A DNA stretch of 10,364 nucleotides, taken from contig DRJH01000425.1 of the NCBI GenBank assembly GCA_011052285.1, positions 1-10,364 on the forward strand, written 5' to 3'. The notes below the pieces were generated by a model. That model did not search any database. It saw only the letters and a program-made list of their open reading frames with translations, and was not told where the DNA came from. Below are positions 7,060 through 10,364 of this stretch, piece by piece. This DNA is from Gammaproteobacteria bacterium. Its GTDB lineage: Bacteria > Pseudomonadota > Gammaproteobacteria > Arenicellales > DRJH01. Each line of letters starts with the position of its first letter. Position 1 is the first letter of the stretch. The position numbers and the translations under genes are program-made.

Positions 7060-7914
7060 TCAACCTTTTTTCTGCCTTGGAGTTCTTCGTGGTCCCAAGG
7101 CAAATCCATTGGGATAACGCATGTCGATATAGGCCGGTTTGGCCGCTAATGACTGCAGCAACAGAGAATACCAATGCACAAATCTTAGCAATCTCTGATC
7201 GACCTGGTCTCTGCCAAGGCGGATCACAAGTTCAGAGTCCTGGCCTTTGCTGGTAACCACTCGCACCGTCCACGAGCCTCTTTTGCGCAATTGCAACCCC
7301 ACAATTCGCAAACCCACTGCGCCCAGGGCACGATCCCATCGCAAATAAGCCGCCAGCACCTGTTTAGACGTACGCTCCGGACCCTGTAACATCGGCAGCC
7401 CGTCTTGCACTTGCCCCGGCAGTGTAATGACCATGCCACGGTTACTTAACCATTTTCGCTGCCCCCAACGGGTCAGAATCCGGGTTTCCCGGACGGCCAG
7501 CTCAATCGTTCTTGGCCAGACTCTGCGAACCACGACATCATCCACCCACGGCAATGCCAGTAGCCGTTGTCGTACATGGTTCAGATCAATGGCAAAAAAA
7601 TTATCTTTTATCAGCGGACTGACCACATTCTTTAACGTGGAGGTTTTAAGGTGATCGAAATTACCGACAACCCGTACCGACTGAATCCGAAAAACTCCAG
7701 GATCCAACAATTGATCCAACACTACGGCTGTCAACACCAAAGCCAACAGGGTAAAACTGACTACCAGCACGGAACCCGGCAGCTTGTTACCTGATGACTT
7801 AGCCTTAGCCTTCTTGCCCCTACCCTTTCCTGTACGCCGTGACAACGCAACAATTGGTCCCTGAGAAGTATTCAATGTGACCTGCACAGGTATCGTATGC
7901 AGTGACAGTTTCAT
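7060..7914 (-). CDS. ftsQ: Cell division protein FtsQ
   Basis: FtsQ is a bitopic inner-membrane divisome protein that links early and late division proteins through the FtsQLB complex. The 284-residue product shows the standard order. A basic cytoplasmic tail (RRTGKGRGKKAKAK, 26-39) is followed by one transmembrane helix (about 46-68) and a periplasmic POTRA domain (about 74-144, with FRIQSVRVVGN and RRVWPRTIELAVRE). A beta domain follows and ends with YIDMRYPNGFAL (262-273), the usual C-terminal FtsQ signature. The ATG overlaps the murB stop as ATGA; the Shine-Dalgarno is weak, so coupling to murB is likely. The N-terminal tail is the least certain part, and a start a few codons downstream cannot be excluded. 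No ddl gene precedes it, unlike the E. coli cluster. Confidence 0.96.
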   Translation of the reverse strand: MKLSLHTIPVQVTLNTSQGPIVALSRRTGKGRGKKAKAKSSGNKLPGSVLVVSFTLLALVLTAVVLDQLLDPGVFRIQSVRVVGNFDHLKTSTLKNVVSPLIKDNFFAIDLNHVRQRLLALPWVDDVVVRRVWPRTIELAVRETRILTRWGQRKWLSNRGMVITLPGQVQDGLPMLQGPERTSKQVLAAYLRWDRALGAVGLRIVGLQLRKRGSWTVRVVTSKGQDSELVIRLGRDQVDQRLLRFVHWYSLLLQSLAAKPAYIDMRYPNGFALGPRRTPRQKKG

Positions 7915-8828
7915 GACGAGGCACCACCGATAATCTTGACTTCAGCTTGCAGGCGAATACCAAAATGTTCCGCCACGGTGTCTGCTACCTGGGTTATCAA
8001 AGTTTCAATATCCGCCGCACTGGCCTGGTGATCATTAACGATAAAGTTGGCATGCCGGGGCGAAACGGTAGCACCCCCACATCGCTGGCCCTTGAGTCCG
8101 GCCGCCTCAATCAGCCGCCCCGCATAATCGCCCTGAGGGTTGCGAAATACCGAACCGGCACAGGCCTGCTGTATCGGCTGGCTACCGGCCCGATCGGCCA
8201 GTAACGCTCTGATGCGCTCTCGGCACGCATCTGTAGTCGAGGGTTGCAGGCGTAACCTGGCTTGCAAAAATCCTTCACCCGGCAGACCCTGAACACTACG
8301 GTAGCCGATGGAAAACTCCTCTGTCATACGCCAGTGGCAATGGCCATCTGAACCCACCGTTTCCACCACCTCGACGAAGGACCAGGTTTCAGCACCGAAA
8401 GCCCCGGCATTCATAGCCAGCGCACCCCCCATCGTTCCGGGAATCCCGGCTAGAAATTCCACACCACCGAGTGCCCGGTCCGCAGTAAATCGGGCCACCT
8501 TTGCGGCACTGACGCCGGCCTCGACCAGCACCTGTTCCGACCCTGACTGAACAATACTATTCAGCCTCCGGGTATTGATAACGGCCCCATCAAAACCCCC
8601 ATCACGAACCAGCAAATTACTTCCCAAGCCCACCCAGTACACGGGCATTTGTGGATCGATTTGCTGCAGAAAATGGCTAACATCTGCACGATCAGCAGGT
8701 TGGAAATAGAGGGCTGCCAAGCCGCCGGCACGCCAACTACAGTGCCTGGACATCGGCTCGTCAACCTGCAATAACCCCCGCAGGCCAGCAAACTTCGTCA
8801 TGCTATGGTGGCACCGGGTCGTCATCAT
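7911..8828 (-). CDS. murB: UDP-N-acetylmuramate dehydrogenase MurB
   Basis: MurB is the cytoplasmic FAD enzyme that reduces UDP-GlcNAc-enolpyruvate with NADPH to UDP-N-acetylmuramate. At 305 residues it has the shorter, type II-like length rather than the about 340 of E. coli. FAD-binding motifs are GLGSNLLVRDGGFDG (67-81) and GIPGTMGGALAMNAGAFG (128-145). Likely catalytic residues are Arg177 (SIGYRS), Ser226 (AGSVFRNP, the proton donor) and Glu296 (LQAEVKI). The first ATG overlaps the murC stop in an ATGATGA string and is preceded by GGGGA, itself within a small hairpin. A second start at codon 10 (MTKFAGLRG) is possible but has no Shine-Dalgarno. The 3' end overlaps ftsQ by 4 bp. In E. coli murB lies elsewhere; placement in the dcw cluster after murC is common in other lineages. 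Confidence 0.98.
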   Translation of the reverse strand: MMTTRCHHSMTKFAGLRGLLQVDEPMSRHCSWRAGGLAALYFQPADRADVSHFLQQIDPQMPVYWVGLGSNLLVRDGGFDGAVINTRRLNSIVQSGSEQVLVEAGVSAAKVARFTADRALGGVEFLAGIPGTMGGALAMNAGAFGAETWSFVEVVETVGSDGHCHWRMTEEFSIGYRSVQGLPGEGFLQARLRLQPSTTDACRERIRALLADRAGSQPIQQACAGSVFRNPQGDYAGRLIEAAGLKGQRCGGATVSPRHANFIVNDHQASAADIETLITQVADTVAEHFGIRLQAEVKIIGGASS

Positions 8829-10219
8829 AATGGGGCTTCCCCAGAGTGCTGAAGAGCCACACCGACACTGGCAATATTGCCAGCACCCAATGTCAACAAG
8901 ACATCATCGGGCTGCAACAGGGCACGCAACAATGCCGGAGCCTGTTCCAGCTTGTCGACAAAAACCGGTTCAACCTGGCCTCGGGCCCTGATCGCACGAC
9001 ATAAAGCCCGACCATCGGCACCCTGCAGGGGCGATTCCCCGGCTGGATACACCTCGGTGATCAGCAATGGTGTCTCCTGGGCCAGAACCAGACTGAAGTC
9101 ATCCAGCAAATCCCGGGTCCGACTATAACGGTGCGGCTGAAATAAAATCACCCGTCGCTGTTGCGGCCAGCTGTCCCTGGCTGCCTGTAATGTTGCTGCC
9201 AACTCACTGGGGTGGTGGGCGTAGTCATCTACCCACAAGACCGTACCCAACGCCAGATGGATTTCACCTCGCAGCTGAAAGCGTCTGTCAATTCCCTCAA
9301 ACCCGACCAGAGCCTCGGTAATCGCCGTATCCGCGATCCCCAGGGTATCGGCGACAGCAACCGCAGCAACCGCATTCAGGACATTATGCCGTCCCGGCAT
9401 AGGCAATTGCAGCGACAGCTTAGGCTTGCCGGCACGCTGCACCGAAAATTGCGTATGCCAGCCCTGCTGATGGATGTCACTGACCACAATATCGGCATGT
9501 GCACAGGTGCCGTACGTCAGTATGGGCTTGCGAATCTTGCTCGCCAGCGCTGCCAATACCGGATCATCAACACAAAGTACTGCCAGACCATAGAATGGCA
9601 GGTTGTGCAGAAATTGCATAAAGGCTTGCTTGAGTCGTTCAAAATCACCCCCATAGCTCGCCATATGGTCACGATCGATATTGGTCACCACCGCAATCTG
9701 TGGAAACAGATGCACAAAAGAACCATCACTTTCATCGGCCTCTGCGACCAGGTAATCTCCACTTCCGAGCCGGGCATGACTGTCGATACTGTGTACCAAG
9801 CCCCCAACAACGATGGTCGGATCCAGTCCGCCCTGTGCCAGTACACTGGCTACGAGGCTGGTTGTCGTGGTCTTGCCGTGAGTACCGGCAATCGCGATTC
9901 CTTTTTGAAAACGCATCAATTCACCGAGCATTTCAGCACGTCTGACTACAGGAATCCGGAGTTTTGTGGCAGCCAGAACCTCCGGGTTATCCACAGCGAT
10001 TGCTGTCGACACCACGATAACGTCGGTACCGGCGACTACATCTGCATGGTGGCCATGATGTACGCGTGCACCAAGTGACTGCAAATGACGGGTTACCGTG
10101 CTGTCTTGCGTATCCGAACCCGAAACCTGATACCCAAGATTTAGCAAGACCTCGGCAATACCGCTCATTCCGGCGCCACCGATACCCACAAAATGCACCA
10201 ATTTGACCCGATCACGCAT
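8825..10219 (-). CDS. murC: UDP-N-acetylmuramate-L-alanine ligase MurC
   Basis: MurC adds L-alanine to UDP-MurNAc with ATP, the first amino acid of the peptidoglycan stem peptide, in the cytoplasm. The product is 464 residues. Domain 1 starts with the Rossmann motif VGIGGAGMSGIA (11-22). The central ATPase domain has the P-loop AGTHGKTTTT (111-120), EADESDGSF (160-168) and TNIDRDHM (179-186). GRHNVLNA (276-283), DDYAHHPSE (331-339) and FQPHRYSRT (360-368) are typical of MurC and distinguish it from MurD/E/F. The frame stays open to an ATG at 10273, but that 18-codon extension overlaps murG more deeply and lacks family similarity. The ATG at 10219 has GGAGGTG 4 nt upstream. It overlaps the end of murG by 8 bp and the start of murB by 4 bp. 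Confidence 0.99.
   Translation of the reverse strand: MRDRVKLVHFVGIGGAGMSGIAEVLLNLGYQVSGSDTQDSTVTRHLQSLGARVHHGHHADVVAGTDVIVVSTAIAVDNPEVLAATKLRIPVVRRAEMLGELMRFQKGIAIAGTHGKTTTTSLVASVLAQGGLDPTIVVGGLVHSIDSHARLGSGDYLVAEADESDGSFVHLFPQIAVVTNIDRDHMASYGGDFERLKQAFMQFLHNLPFYGLAVLCVDDPVLAALASKIRKPILTYGTCAHADIVVSDIHQQGWHTQFSVQRAGKPKLSLQLPMPGRHNVLNAVAAVAVADTLGIADTAITEALVGFEGIDRRFQLRGEIHLALGTVLWVDDYAHHPSELAATLQAARDSWPQQRRVILFQPHRYSRTRDLLDDFSLVLAQETPLLITEVYPAGESPLQGADGRALCRAIRARGQVEPVFVDKLEQAPALLRALLQPDDVLLTLGAGNIASVGVALQHSGEAPL
8831..8843 (-). promoter_or_regulatory. Small hairpin over the murB ribosome-binding site
   Basis: On the minus strand TGGGG-AAG-CCCCA forms a 5-bp stem with a 3-nt loop, ending 2 nt before the murB ATG. 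It contains the only Shine-Dalgarno-like bases (GGGGA) for murB. Ribosomes finishing murC would open it, so it would favour coupled translation of the two genes. The stem also encodes the MurC C-terminus (Gly-Glu-Ala-Pro), so it may simply reflect coding sequence. Confidence 0.4.
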
Positions 10220-10364
10220 GCAACACCTCCAGGCATGCTGCTGCCACCCGTTGTGTAGCATCCGGGTGCGCACATTGACTGGCTGCTGTGGCCAAGGTCA
10301 GCAAAGACGCCCGATCAACGGAAAAATTACGCAACAGCCGGGCCAGGCGCTCGACCGTAAAGTC
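10212..10364 (-). CDS. murG: MurG lipid II synthase, C-terminal 50 residues only (5' part outside the window)
   Basis: MurG is the membrane-associated glycosyltransferase that adds GlcNAc to lipid I to make lipid II. Only the last 50 codons plus the TGA stop are present. They read as the end of the second Rossmann domain: FTVERLARLL, then HPDATQRVAAACLEVLHA, which parallels the E. coli MurG ending PDATERVANEVSRVARA. No catalytic motifs are in view because they lie upstream. The stop codon is 8 bp inside murC, and the murC Shine-Dalgarno lies within this coding sequence. The identity rests on this short C-terminal similarity together with its place directly before murC, where murG sits in most Gram-negative dcw clusters. 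Confidence 0.9.
   Translation of the reverse strand, partial: DFTVERLARLLRNFSVDRASLLTLATAASQCAHPDATQRVAAACLEVLHA
10224..10230 (-). promoter_or_regulatory. Strong Shine-Dalgarno of murC
   Basis: GGAGGTG lies inside the murG coding sequence, 4 nt before the ATG at 10219. It decides the murC start over the upstream in-frame ATG at 10273. Confidence 0.8.

Noticed and set aside
7058..7174. 39-codon N-terminal extension of ftsA
   Set aside because: It lies inside the ftsQ coding region, does not resemble FtsA, and the ATG at 7057 has a proper ribosome-binding site.
9212..10078. 288-codon plus-strand open frame
   Set aside because: It is antisense to the well-supported murC, with no recognisable domain, no ribosome-binding context and unlikely composition.
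10220..10273. 18-codon N-terminal extension of murC
   Set aside because: It overlaps murG deeply and has no MurC similarity; GGAGGTG supports the ATG at 10219.

Overview
This window is a core cell-division and cell-wall region of a Gammaproteobacterium. It holds the distal part of the dcw cluster, read on the minus strand, followed by the lpxC-secA neighbourhood. The evidence is the gene order murG-murC-murB-ftsQ-ftsA-ftsZ-lpxC, an lpxC gene (so a lipid A-bearing Gram-negative), a dciA/DUF721 gene next to secA, and protein sequences close to the E. coli/Pseudomonas type. Base composition looks moderate (roughly half G+C by eye). I cannot place it below class; a Chromatiales/Thiotrichales-like lineage is only a guess.

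Layout, from high to low coordinates along the minus strand: the last 50 codons of murG (window edge), murC, murB, ftsQ and ftsA are packed without gaps. murG/murC overlap by 8 bp, murC/murB and murB/ftsQ share ATGA junctions, and ftsQ/ftsA are 2 bp apart. A 93-bp gap and a strong Shine-Dalgarno precede ftsZ. A 151-bp AT-rich spacer separates ftsZ from lpxC. The only plus-strand gene, dciA (2822-3262), converges on lpxC and diverges from secA. secA fills 2559 to 1 and runs off the window, lacking only its C-terminal tail.

Functionally, MurC, MurB and MurG make and finish the peptidoglycan precursor (MurG forms lipid II). FtsQ, FtsA and FtsZ build the divisome. LpxC commits UDP-GlcNAc-derived precursor to lipid A. 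DciA loads the replicative helicase, and SecA drives Sec export. All complete genes look intact, with their family motifs present and no frameshift; I translated secA codon by codon over nearly all of its length.

I see no previously undescribed system here. The points worth a second look are a roughly 141-bp MITE-like element with imperfect terminal inverted repeats, whose right end contributes a base of the lpxC stop codon; the absence of ddl between murB and ftsQ; a hairpin over the murB ribosome-binding site; and small upstream ORFs and repeats in the secA/dciA, ftsA/ftsZ and ftsZ/lpxC spacers.
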